In this document: positions 25,076 to 32,996 of the stretch, piece after piece | Layout: each line of letters starts with the position of its first letter | Position numbering within the stretch: the stretch's first letter is position 1 | From: Sandaracinus amylolyticus | Lineage (GTDB): Bacteria; Myxococcota_A; Polyangia; Polyangiales; Sandaracinaceae | Assembly: GCF_021631985.1 (NCBI RefSeq) | Contig: NZ_CP070225.1 | Location: 4,836,001 to 4,900,000, forward strand | Direction of reading: 5' to 3' | DNA length: 64,000 bases | Translations under genes and position numbers: made by a program | Notes under the pieces: generated by a model | What the model saw: the letters and a program-made list of their open reading frames with translations, nothing else | The model's database searches: none | What the model was told of the DNA's origin: nothing

Positions 25076-26332
25076 GTGCGCACGCTCGTCCTCGCCTCGC
25101 TCCTGCTCGTCTGCTCGGTGATCGTGTCGGGATGCGGCGCGCGCTCGCCGCTCGATCCCATCTGGAGCAACGACGAGCCCGCGTCGGATGACGCGGGCTC
25201 GCCGAGCGATCCCGGCCTCCGCGACGCGGACGTGCCGCGCGACGCGCGCGCCGACGAGCGCGACGCCGCGATCCCGCTCGACGACGGCGGGCGCGATCCG
25301 ATCGAGGAGAGCCCGCGCGTCGAGATCGTCTCGGCGGGCTGGCGACACAGCTGCGCGCTGCGCGGAGGACGCGCGCTGTGCTGGGGCAACAACGCGAGCG
25401 GTCAGCTCGGCGACGGCACCTACGTCGACCGCGACGCGCCGGTCGAGGTGCTGCACGACGAGCCCTTCGCCGAGATCTCCGCGGGCATGCAGCACACCTG
25501 CGCGCGCTCGCGCCGCGGCGAGATCTGGTGCTGGGGCCACAACCTCCACGGTCAGGTCGGCGTGGTGCTCGGGGAGTCGAGCACGACGAATCGCCCGGTG
25601 CGCGTGCCCGGCATCACGGGCGCGCGCGGCGTGAGCGCCGCGGGACAGCACACCTGCGCGGTGCGCTCCGATCGCACCGCGACCTGCTGGGGCCACGGCG
25701 CGTTCGGACAGCTCGGCCACGGCGACACCGCCTCGACCACGACGCCGATCACGGTCGTCGCGCTCGATCGCATCGAGCACATCGAAGCGGGCTGGCGACA
25801 CACCTGCGCGGTGCGCGACGACGGCAGCGTGTGGTGCTGGGGCCAGAACCTCGAGCGCCAGCTGGGCGTCGAGCGCGTCGAGGCGATCCTCACGCCGGTG
25901 CAGGTGCCCGGCGTCGCGGGCGCGGAGCAGGTGAGCGCGGGCACGCACCACACGTGCGCGGTGCTCGAGGGCGGACGCGTCTCGTGCTGGGGCTCGATGG
26001 GCCCTTCGGGCCGCGCCGAAGGACCGTTCCCTGCGCACGAGATCGTCGGCCTCTCGCGCGCGCTGCAGGTCGGCGCGGGCGAGCGGGGACGCGCGTGCGT
26101 GGTGCACGAGAACGGCTCGCTCGGGTGCTTCCCGGTGCTCGTCCCGCACGTCGGCGCCGACGTGCGCATCGGGCCCTTCGGCGCGCGTCGCTACTCGATC
26201 GGCTTCGAGCACGCGTGCGTCGCGCTCGAGGACGGCGGCGTCGCGTGCTTCGGCGAGGACGACTACGGCCAGCTCGGCGACGGCGCGCCCCGCGTCGGAT
26301 CGACCACGCCGGTGCGCGTGGTCGGCTTCTGA
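25076..26332 (+). CDS. RCC1-repeat (beta-propeller) lipoprotein
   Basis: 418 residues. Signal ending VIVSGC (lipobox Cys20), Asp-rich linker to about 80, then seven RCC1-type blades each with a H/W-x-C-A-L/V...CWG...GQLG pattern (for example CWGNNASGQLGDG, CWGHGAFGQLGHG). The conserved Cys pair in each blade is typical of myxobacterial secreted RCC1 propellers and may form disulfides. Likely a surface protein-binding scaffold. A second RCC1 lipoprotein is encoded at 37446-38888. Confidence 0.88.
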   Translation: MRTLVLASLLLVCSVIVSGCGARSPLDPIWSNDEPASDDAGSPSDPGLRDADVPRDARADERDAAIPLDDGGRDPIEESPRVEIVSAGWRHSCALRGGRALCWGNNASGQLGDGTYVDRDAPVEVLHDEPFAEISAGMQHTCARSRRGEIWCWGHNLHGQVGVVLGESSTTNRPVRVPGITGARGVSAAGQHTCAVRSDRTATCWGHGAFGQLGHGDTASTTTPITVVALDRIEHIEAGWRHTCAVRDDGSVWCWGQNLERQLGVERVEAILTPVQVPGVAGAEQVSAGTHHTCAVLEGGRVSCWGSMGPSGRAEGPFPAHEIVGLSRALQVGAGERGRACVVHENGSLGCFPVLVPHVGADVRIGPFGARRYSIGFEHACVALEDGGVACFGEDDYGQLGDGAPRVGSTTPVRVVGF

Positions 26333-26344
26333 TCGCTCAGCCCA

Positions 26345-26380
26345 GCTGGAGTGCTCGCTGGCGGCAGCGAGCCGATTTTG
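26345..26380 (+). repeat. family 1 repeat, shortened inverted copy
   Basis: On the minus strand this reads AAAATCGGCTCGCTGCC followed by GCCAGCGAGCACTCC, the two ends of the family 1 element with the central palindrome reduced. It sits between convergent genes, just after the RCC1 gene stop. Confidence 0.6.
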
Positions 26381-26388
26381 GACACCGC

Positions 26389-27159
26389 TCAGCGACGGCG
26401 GGCGGCGCGCTCGGGCTTCTGCACGATGAACAGGTAGTTGAAGCCGCGCAGGAAGAAGTTCTGCTCCTCCGCGGCCTTGTGGTAGTTGCCCATCTTCAGC
26501 GTCTTGTGGTGCCGAGTGACGGCCACGACGTCGAGCGGGATCATCAGCGACGCGAGCTGCGCGAAGAGCTGGAAGCCCACCGGCGCGAAGCCCTTCTTCT
26601 TCTCGAAGTAGTCGCACACGTAGAGGCCCATCACGCCGCCGGGCACGAGCACGCGCGCGCACTCGCGCAGCACCTGGCCCATCGCCTCGTAGTAGCGCGG
26701 GTCGTACGCGCTGAGCTTCCCGATGCAGGCGGGATCCTCGGAGTAGTCGATGTGATCGCCGTAGGGCGGATCGAGGAAGACGAGCTGCACGCTCTCCTTC
26801 CCGAGCGGGAGCTTGCGCGCGTCGGACTTCTCGATGTCGTCGCGGAACGGCGCGAGATCGAACCCGCGCGCGCGGCGGTTCGTGTCCTTCGCGACGTCGA
26901 TCGTCGTGCCCGAGCCGCACATCGGATCGACGACGAGATCGCCCTCGCGCGTGTAGCGCTGGATGAGATTCCAGATGACGTACGAGGGCGTCGCGCCGAC
27001 GTAGCGCTGATCGCCCTGCATGCCCGCGCCGTAGTGCTGCGAGGGGTACTCCCAGAGCGTCGTGGTCTGGACCCGCAGCGGCGGCTTGCTCGGGCGCTGG
27101 ACCGGCTTGCCGCGATGGGACGGCGCAGGGCGGGGATCACGGTCGTCGGGACGTCGCAT
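26389..27159 (-). CDS. orphan N6/N4-type DNA methyltransferase
   Basis: 256 residues. SAM-binding motif I is D78-PMCGSGTT, catalytic motif IV is D130-PPY, with YVGATPSYVIWNLIQRY before motif I. The motif I to IV order and short length suggest a small gamma-type enzyme with little room for a separate target-recognition domain. DPPY (rather than NPPY or SPP) is typical of adenine-N6 or of some cytosine-N4 enzymes. No restriction endonuclease is visible nearby, so it is an orphan methylase with possible regulatory or repair roles; an RNA substrate cannot be excluded. It ends the minus-strand cluster led by the ECF sigma factor, 28 nt after the membrane-protein gene. Confidence 0.85.
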   Translation of the reverse strand: MRRPDDRDPRPAPSHRGKPVQRPSKPPLRVQTTTLWEYPSQHYGAGMQGDQRYVGATPSYVIWNLIQRYTREGDLVVDPMCGSGTTIDVAKDTNRRARGFDLAPFRDDIEKSDARKLPLGKESVQLVFLDPPYGDHIDYSEDPACIGKLSAYDPRYYEAMGQVLRECARVLVPGGVMGLYVCDYFEKKKGFAPVGFQLFAQLASLMIPLDVVAVTRHHKTLKMGNYHKAAEEQNFFLRGFNYLFIVQKPERAARRR

Positions 27160-27187
27160 GCGATCCCCGCAGTCTTGGCACGTGCGC

Positions 27188-27577
27188 TCAAGAGGCGCTG
27201 GTGCGCGCCATCAGGTGCAGCACGAACCCCGCGATCACCGCCATCCCGAGGTCGAGCAGCGTGCTCCCGAGCAGCGCGTACGCCGCGCCCTCGAACGCAG
27301 GAACACGCCCCGGCTCGCGCTCGGCATCGACCGCGCGGAACGCGATGCGCGTGGTGATCGCGCCCACGATCGCGCTGAGCAGCGGCGCGACCCAGGGGTG
27401 CTCGATCGCGCTCGCACCGAGGGCGCCCGCGTGATCGGTGAGGATCAGGATCGGCAGCACGACCGAGAGCAGCGTGATGGCGATGGTCGCCGCGAGCCCG
27501 ACGTGGAAGCGCGCGCGCACCGACGACGCGAGCGCGTACACCACGGTGAGCGCCTTGATCGCGACGACGACGTGCAC
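27188..27577 (-). CDS. small integral membrane protein
   Basis: 129 residues with about four hydrophobic segments (roughly 5-20, 27-47, 62-78, 97-122) and few charged residues. No recognised family. GTG start 18 nt after the TPR protein gene, and 28 nt before the methyltransferase start, so likely part of the sigma-factor operon. Confidence 0.6.
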   Translation of the reverse strand: MHVVVAIKALTVVYALASSVRARFHVGLAATIAITLLSVVLPILILTDHAGALGASAIEHPWVAPLLSAIVGAITTRIAFRAVDAEREPGRVPAFEGAAYALLGSTLLDLGMAVIAGFVLHLMARTSAS

Positions 27578-27595
27578 GCCCGCCGATGTACCGGA

Positions 27596-29545
27596 TCAGC
27601 GCGTGCAGATCGAGGTCACGTGCTCGCGGTAGTAGGGCAGCTCGTCGTCCCAGTACTCGCCGTCGAAGGGCCAGATCTGATCGCCCTGCACCGCGACGAT
27701 CGAGGTCGGGCGCTCGGGCTCGCGCGTGAGCGGTACGCCGTCCTCGAGGGCGCGGCGCCGCGCGGTCTCGATCTCGAGCTGTACGGTGTCGATCTCGTTC
27801 GCGCGCGCACGGAGCTCGTCCGCGAGCCGTGCGATGCGGGTGCGCACCGACTCCCCGGCGCGGGTGACCGCGAGCGCACGCTGGATCGCGAGCTCCTGCG
27901 CGACGCGCGCCGCGAGCGACGTGCCCGCGAACGACGCGCGATCGACGCGCGCGATCTCGGCATCGATCGAGCGCACCAGGACGAGCTGTCGTGCGATCTC
28001 GCGATCGGCGAACGTGGTGCGCAGCACGCGACCGAGCACACCCGAGGGACCGCGATCCGAGCGCACCGCATCGAGCAGCGCATAGGCCGCATCCGCATCG
28101 TCGAGGCCGCGTTCCTGCGCGCCGATCCGATCGAGCAGCGCGTCGTAGCGCGTGTGGAAGTCGGCGACCGAGCGCTCCGCCGCCTCGTAGCGACAGTGCT
28201 CGAAGTAGATCGTCGCGCGCAGCACCAGCGCCTCGGGGTGCACGCGATCCTCGAGCTGCGGTGAGAGCAGTCCGTGCACGTGACCGAGCGCGCGTGCGTG
28301 CTCGCCGAGCAGGTAGAGCGCCCACGACTCCTCGAAGAACGCGTCGAGCCCGTGCACGCTGCCGAAATCGACGCGCTGCCACGCCTCGAGCGCGCGCTCG
28401 AGCAGCACGGTCTGGCGCGCGGGATCGGCGCTCTCGCGCCCCGGCGTCGCCGCGGTGTACGCGACGCGCGCGATCGCGATGCGCGCGAGGTCGCGCAGGT
28501 GCTCGCGCTCGCCGCTGCCTCCGTCGCGATCGGTGCCCACGGCATCGATCACCGCCTGGAACGCCTGGGTCGCCGGCTGCGCGCGACGACGCCGCACGTG
28601 CGCGATGCCTTCCCAGTACCGCGATGGCACGTACCAGCGAGTGCCGGTTCGAGCGCGTGCGAAGAGCCGCGCCGCCGCGTCGAAGTCGCCCGCGAGGTAG
28701 CGGGCGCGCGCGAGCAGGTGCAGCAGCGCGTCGTGCGACGGCGTGCCCTGGAGTCGCACCAGCCGATCCTCGGAGTAGTGCGACACGGTGTCGACGAGCG
28801 CGTCGGGATCGGGCGCGCGCTGTGCGATGCGACCGAGCAGATCGAGCGCCTCGTCGTGCTGGGTGTGTGCCTCGCCGCGTCGCGCGATCGCATCGACCAT
28901 CGCGAACGACGACTGCACGAACCCGCCGCGGAACAGGCACTCCGCGAGCAGGAGCTCGGCGCGCTCGATCGCCGCGGGCGCGTCCTCGCTCTCGCCCTCG
29001 ACCACGCGCTGCAGCATCGGCATCGCTTCGTCGCACCGGCCTGCGGCGTAGGCGCGCAGCGCGTCGGCGTGCAGCGTCGACGGGACCTCGCTCGGGGCGG
29101 GTGAGGACTTCGCGCTCGAGGGCACGCGCGCGAGCGCGGCGAGCCACGACGCGTCCACGATCGGCTCGTCGATCTCGGGCGTCACCGCGGCCCGCGCGCG
29201 CCATCGCGAGCGCGGCGGCGGGGCAGCAGGCTCCGCGATCGGCTCGACCCGCGGTGCCTCGGCGACGACGGGCTCGGGCGCGATCACGATCGCGGCGTGC
29301 TCCACCTCCGGCGCCCGCACCACCTCGCGCGCCGGCGCCGCCGCGACCTCGCCGCCGCTCACGAGCAGCGCGACGACCCCCGCGACCACCCACGCGCCAC
29401 CCGAGCCACCGCGCCGCCCGCGCGCCGCGCCCGCGACCACCTCCGCGCGCAACACCGCGAGCGCTTCGCCCTCGGGCGCCGCACCGCGCAGCACCTCGAC
29501 GAGCTCGCGCAGCATCGCGTCGTCGTCGTGCATCCCACCGCTCAT
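27596..29545 (-). CDS. membrane-anchored TPR protein, probable anti-sigma partner
   Basis: 649 residues. An N-terminal cytoplasmic stretch of about 45 residues (MHDDDAMLRELVEVLRG...) is followed by one membrane segment (about 50-70), a Pro/Ala-rich linker, then a long alpha-helical region with TPR-like repeats (about 150-480) and a coiled-coil-like C-terminus (about 530-610). ATG 29545 overlaps the sigma-factor stop by 4 nt. That coupling and topology match myxobacterial anti-sigma factors, though no zinc-binding HxxxCxxC motif is present. It may sequester the sigma factor at the membrane and read periplasmic signals through its TPRs. Confidence 0.8.
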   Translation of the reverse strand: MSGGMHDDDAMLRELVEVLRGAAPEGEALAVLRAEVVAGAARGRRGGSGGAWVVAGVVALLVSGGEVAAAPAREVVRAPEVEHAAIVIAPEPVVAEAPRVEPIAEPAAPPPRSRWRARAAVTPEIDEPIVDASWLAALARVPSSAKSSPAPSEVPSTLHADALRAYAAGRCDEAMPMLQRVVEGESEDAPAAIERAELLLAECLFRGGFVQSSFAMVDAIARRGEAHTQHDEALDLLGRIAQRAPDPDALVDTVSHYSEDRLVRLQGTPSHDALLHLLARARYLAGDFDAAARLFARARTGTRWYVPSRYWEGIAHVRRRRAQPATQAFQAVIDAVGTDRDGGSGEREHLRDLARIAIARVAYTAATPGRESADPARQTVLLERALEAWQRVDFGSVHGLDAFFEESWALYLLGEHARALGHVHGLLSPQLEDRVHPEALVLRATIYFEHCRYEAAERSVADFHTRYDALLDRIGAQERGLDDADAAYALLDAVRSDRGPSGVLGRVLRTTFADREIARQLVLVRSIDAEIARVDRASFAGTSLAARVAQELAIQRALAVTRAGESVRTRIARLADELRARANEIDTVQLEIETARRRALEDGVPLTREPERPTSIVAVQGDQIWPFDGEYWDDELPYYREHVTSICTR

Positions 29546-30123
29546 TCCGCCCTCCCACCGGCGCGAAGGCGACGCAGCGCCTCCGCGATCTCCTTCCGCG
29601 CCGCGTAGAGCCGCGAGTACGCGGTCTGCAGCGGACAACCCACGATCTCCGCGACCTCCGGCATCGGCAGCTGCTCGACCTCGTAGAGGACGAAGACCGC
29701 GCGCTTGTCCTCGGCGATGCCGCCGAGGATCTCGATCGCCTGCGCGAGACGGCGCGTGCGCTCGAGCTCGTCCTGCGGCGTGCGCTCGCCGATCGGCTCG
29801 CTCGTCTCCGGTGCCTCGCGCGCGCGTCGTCGCGCCGCATCACGCCGCGCCGCGAGCGCCTTGCGCACGCAGATCGCGTAGAGCCACGTCCGCAGCGACG
29901 CGCGACCGTCGAGCTCGCGCAATCGACGCTGCACCACGAGGAAGACCTCCTGGCACACGTCGGCGAGCTCCTGATCGCGCACCCCGAGACAGCGCAAGAC
30001 GCGCGCGACGTACTTGCCGTGCGCGTCGAACACGGCGCCCACGTCGACGCCGCCCGCGCCCACCGCGCGAGCGCGCGCCGCGGCGAGCGCCACCTCCAGC
30101 CCGTCTTCGCGCCCCGCGTCCAC
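29542..30123 (-). CDS. ECF RNA polymerase sigma factor
   Basis: 193 residues. Region 2 (about 30-95) has the DVCQEVFLVVQRRLREL and RTWLYAICVRKAL segments; region 4 (about 130-185) has ILGGIAEDKRAVFVLYEVEQ and a helix-turn-helix with PMPEVAEIVGCPLQTAYSRL. It directs transcription of a small regulon, usually including its own operon. GTG start with GGAGGAA about 8 nt upstream. First gene of a likely four-gene unit: sigma, TPR protein, membrane protein, methyltransferase. Confidence 0.92.
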   Translation of the reverse strand: MDAGREDGLEVALAAARARAVGAGGVDVGAVFDAHGKYVARVLRCLGVRDQELADVCQEVFLVVQRRLRELDGRASLRTWLYAICVRKALAARRDAARRRAREAPETSEPIGERTPQDELERTRRLAQAIEILGGIAEDKRAVFVLYEVEQLPMPEVAEIVGCPLQTAYSRLYAARKEIAEALRRLRAGGRAE

Positions 30124-30192
30124 GCCCGTCGGTTCCTCCGGGCTCGCGCGTTTCTGATCGAAAACGCGCCTGCGGGATCGAGGCTACCGAAA

Positions 30193-30277
30193 AAGAAATC
30201 GGCTCGCCGCTCCGGTCCCTTCCGTCCGCGCGCTCCCGTCCGGTCCCTCCGGGACGAGCACTCGGGCGAGGCCCAAA
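30193..30277 (-). repeat. family 1 palindromic repeat, diverged copy
   Basis: Starts AAATCGGCTCGCC, has a reduced centre (the GCGCGC-TTC-GCGCGC hairpin is shortened) and ends CGAGCACTCGGGCGAGG. Located in the 213-bp gap between the sigma-factor and FG-GAP lipoprotein genes. Confidence 0.75.
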
Positions 30278-30336
30278 ATGCGAACGCGCCGGAGCAGGTG
30301 CCCCGGCGCGTCCTCGTTCGACCCTCTCTCGCGACG

Positions 30337-31677
30337 TCAGCGAGGCGCGACCGCGCTCAGCGGAACCGGCATGAGGTTCCACGTCATGATCGCGCGCGGC
30401 ACCTCGCGACGCAGCATCACCTCGCGGCGCGCGCGCCCGTTCACCCATACGTACCGGCGCAGCTCGCCCTGCTCGTCCGCGCCCACGTAGAGCTCGTCCT
30501 TGCCGTCGCCGTCGAGGTCGGTGAGCAGCGCCGCGTGCTCGAAGCCGCTCGACTCGCGATCGATGCTCTCGAGCGACCACTCGCCGCGCGGATCGCGACC
30601 CGGACGCGCGAGCCAGAGCCCGCTGCGGAACGTCGCGATCACCATCTCGCGGCGCCCGTCTCCGTCGACGTCGCCGACGGTCAGGAAGCGCGTGAGGCGC
30701 TCGCCCGGGATGCGCGCGATCACGTTGCCCGCGGTCGGCGCGGTGTCCGCGTCGTAGCGACGGATCTCGACCGGCTCGACGATCTCGAGGGCCGCGCCGC
30801 TGCCCCGCGTGAGCGCCTCGACCGCGACGTAGAGCTCGTCGCGACCGTCGCCGTCCGCGTCGCCGACCCAGATCTCCTTCGCGTGACGGTTCCCGAGGTC
30901 CGCGACGACCGTGCGGCCCTGCTGCGCGCGCGGCACGTAGCGCACGACCTGACCGCTCTGCTCGCCGCCCCCGAGATCGTTGGGCTCGCTCGGCGTCGCG
31001 TAGATCTCGAGCTGCCCGTCGCCGTTCAGATCGCCGATCTCGATCTCGTGCACGAACGTGTTGGGCTCGCGATCCAGACGATCGATCGTCCACCCGCTCG
31101 CGCCCGGACGCACCGTCGCGACCACGCCCTGATCGTGCGTCGCGACGGCGATCGCGGGGCCATCGCCGTACACGTTCGCGATCTCCGCGTCGCGCATGCG
31201 GTTGAACTGGCCGCCGAACTCCTCGGTCCAGAGCGTCTCGCTGGTCCACCCGCTCGCGCCGCGACGCCAGAGCTTCACCGCCGCGGCCATGCCGCCCAGC
31301 GTGACGATCCCCGGCTCACCCGTCGGCGGCTGCCACCAGAGCGCCTTGTGGAAGACGTTGCTGCGGGGATCCTCGATCACCTCGGCGCGCCACTGATCGC
31401 CGTCGGGCGTGAGGATCTCGAGGCGTGCCGGGCCGGGCGTCGCGGTGACCGCGCCGTTCTCGACGCGGAACTGCGAGCTCGCGACGAGGAGCCCGCGCTG
31501 CTCGCCCTGGGTGCGCGCCGCGGTCGGGGTCGGAGGCGTCGGAGCCGGGGCAGGCGGCGCCTCCGTGGGCGGGCTCGGCGGGGTCGCCGGCTCCGTTCCT
31601 CCCGAGCACCCCACGCACGACGCGATCGCGCACACCGCGATCCCGACCACGATCCCGACGATCCGAGCCTTTCGCAT
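30337..31677 (-). CDS. FG-GAP/VCBS-repeat lipoprotein
   Basis: 446 residues. Signal ending CAIASCVGC, where the lipobox Cys is about 24, a Pro/Ala/Thr-rich linker, then a seven-bladed propeller made of FG-GAP/VCBS repeats. Calcium-binding loops are visible as DLNGDGQLE, DADGDGRDE, DVDGDGRRE and DLDGDGKDE. A surface or outer-membrane binding protein, probably calcium-stabilised. Start 31677 has TAGGTG 7 nt upstream and only a G-run rather than a clear ribosome site. Confidence 0.85.
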   Translation of the reverse strand: MRKARIVGIVVGIAVCAIASCVGCSGGTEPATPPSPPTEAPPAPAPTPPTPTAARTQGEQRGLLVASSQFRVENGAVTATPGPARLEILTPDGDQWRAEVIEDPRSNVFHKALWWQPPTGEPGIVTLGGMAAAVKLWRRGASGWTSETLWTEEFGGQFNRMRDAEIANVYGDGPAIAVATHDQGVVATVRPGASGWTIDRLDREPNTFVHEIEIGDLNGDGQLEIYATPSEPNDLGGGEQSGQVVRYVPRAQQGRTVVADLGNRHAKEIWVGDADGDGRDELYVAVEALTRGSGAALEIVEPVEIRRYDADTAPTAGNVIARIPGERLTRFLTVGDVDGDGRREMVIATFRSGLWLARPGRDPRGEWSLESIDRESSGFEHAALLTDLDGDGKDELYVGADEQGELRRYVWVNGRARREVMLRREVPRAIMTWNLMPVPLSAVAPR

Positions 31678-31684
31678 GGCCCCC

Positions 31685-31690
31685 CACCTA
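31685..31690 (-). promoter_or_regulatory. weak -10-like element before the FG-GAP gene
   Basis: Minus-strand TAGGTG ends 7 nt before the ATG. The final G departs from TANNNT; listed because position matches the other boxes. Confidence 0.25.
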
Positions 31691-31749
31691 CCAAGCGCGG
31701 ATCCACTGAGCAAATTCTCAGAGGCTCTGTCGTCCCGTCCTTCGGGCAC

Positions 31750-31755
31750 TACACT
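31750..31755 (+). promoter_or_regulatory. putative -10 element for the nth operon
   Basis: TACACT, identical to the boxes at 51322 and 58470, but 39 nt before the start codon. Here a short 5' UTR would carry an AAGAGG ribosome site 5 nt before the nth ATG. Confidence 0.4.
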
Positions 31756-31794
31756 CCGCCCGAATGGAGAGGCCGCCCGAATGAAGAGGCCCGC

Positions 31795-32487
31795 ATGAAC
31801 GCGCCCGTGCTCAAGCGCGACGAGAAGGCGGCTCGCATCGTCGAGATCCTCGAGAAGCTCTACCCCAGCCCGCCGATCCCGCTCGATCACGTCGACCCCT
31901 TCACCCTGCTCGTCGCGGTCGTGCTCTCCGCGCAGACCACGGACAAGAAGGTCAACGAGGTCACGCCCGCGCTCTTCGCGGCCGCGCCCACGCCCGAGAA
32001 GATGGCGGCGCTGAGCGAGGCCGAGATCCTCGCGTACATCCGCCAGGTCGGGCTCTCGCCGCAGAAGTCGAAGGCGCTCAAGGGCCTCGCGACGAAGATC
32101 GTGAACGAGCACGGTGGTCAGGTGCCGCGCACGTTCGAGGCGCTCGAGGCGCTGCCCGGCGTGGGCCACAAGACCGCGTCGGTGGTGATGATCCAGGCGT
32201 TCGGCCACCCGGCGTTCCCGGTCGACACCCACATCCACCGGCTCGCGTGGCGCTGGGGCCTCTCCGACGGGTCGAACGTCGAGCGCACCGAGGCGGACCT
32301 CAAGCGCACCTTCGATCGATCGAAGTGGGACAAGCTGCACCTGCAGATCATCTACTTCGGTCGCGAGCACTGCCCTGCGCTGCGCCACGATCTGAGCGCG
32401 TGCCCGATCTGCTCGTGGGCCGCGCCCGCGAAGGTACGCGCCGCCGAGGCCAAGGGCGGTCCGAAGAGCAAGGGGCGCAAGCGATGA
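31795..32487 (+). CDS. nth: endonuclease III
   Basis: 230 residues. A DNA glycosylase/AP lyase that removes oxidised pyrimidines. Helix-hairpin-helix LPGVGHKTASVV with catalytic Lys126 and VDTHIHRLAWR with catalytic Asp144 are intact. The C-terminal iron-sulphur region has only three Cys (C193, C203, C206) spaced C-x9-C-x2-C, not the classical C-x6-C-x2-C-x5-C, so the cluster is probably absent or altered. I recall similar endings in some bacterial Nth proteins, so it may be a subfamily trait. ATG 31795 has AAGAGG upstream. First of three genes joined by 4-nt overlaps. Confidence 0.93.
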   Translation: MNAPVLKRDEKAARIVEILEKLYPSPPIPLDHVDPFTLLVAVVLSAQTTDKKVNEVTPALFAAAPTPEKMAALSEAEILAYIRQVGLSPQKSKALKGLATKIVNEHGGQVPRTFEALEALPGVGHKTASVVMIQAFGHPAFPVDTHIHRLAWRWGLSDGSNVERTEADLKRTFDRSKWDKLHLQIIYFGREHCPALRHDLSACPICSWAAPAKVRAAEAKGGPKSKGRKR

Positions 32488-32996
32488 CGACGATCAACGC
32501 CGCGCTGCTCGCGGCGGCGCTGCTCTTCGTGCTCTTCATCGTCGCGCAGGCGCTGCTGCCCGCCATCCTGCGGAGGCGCGGCGATCGCGCCGCCAACACC
32601 AAGGTCGACGAGGCGATCCTGCGCGGCAACGACACCGCGCGTGCCGTCTCGGAGCGCGCCGACGCGTTCCGGGAGGCGGCGACGATCGCGCTCGACGAGC
32701 TTCGGCGCCCTCGCCTCGCGCTGCGTCTGTTGGCGAGCGGGGAATCGATCGCGCCGGGCGAGCCCGCGACCATCGCCCTGGTCGAGCGTGCGATGATGCG
32801 CGCCAAGGATCTCGAGGGGCTCGAGCGATACTTGTGGCAGACGATGGACGCGCACCCGGGCTCGCCCGCGCACACGCGCGCGCTCGACGCGCTCCTCGCG
32901 CTCTACGAGGGCCCGATGAAGACGCCCGAGCGCGCCCGGGTGCTTCGCGCGATGAGCGCGCCTCGCGACGCAACGACCGAGCGCCCGTCTCGATGA
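32484..32996 (+). CDS. membrane-anchored helical protein
   Basis: 170 residues; one N-terminal membrane segment (about 6-28), then an all-helical, TPR-like region (for example ALRLLASGESIAPGEPATIA and AHTRALDALLALYEGP). ATG overlaps the nth stop by 4 nt and its own stop overlaps the next start by 4 nt. Function unknown; coupling suggests a shared transcript with nth. Confidence 0.75.
   Translation: MTTINAALLAAALLFVLFIVAQALLPAILRRRGDRAANTKVDEAILRGNDTARAVSERADAFREAATIALDELRRPRLALRLLASGESIAPGEPATIALVERAMMRAKDLEGLERYLWQTMDAHPGSPAHTRALDALLALYEGPMKTPERARVLRAMSAPRDATTERPSR

Noticed and set aside
27991-31794. N-terminal extension of the nth frame by about 1268 codons
   Set aside because: Antisense to the TPR, sigma and FG-GAP genes; Arg-rich; nth begins at 31795.
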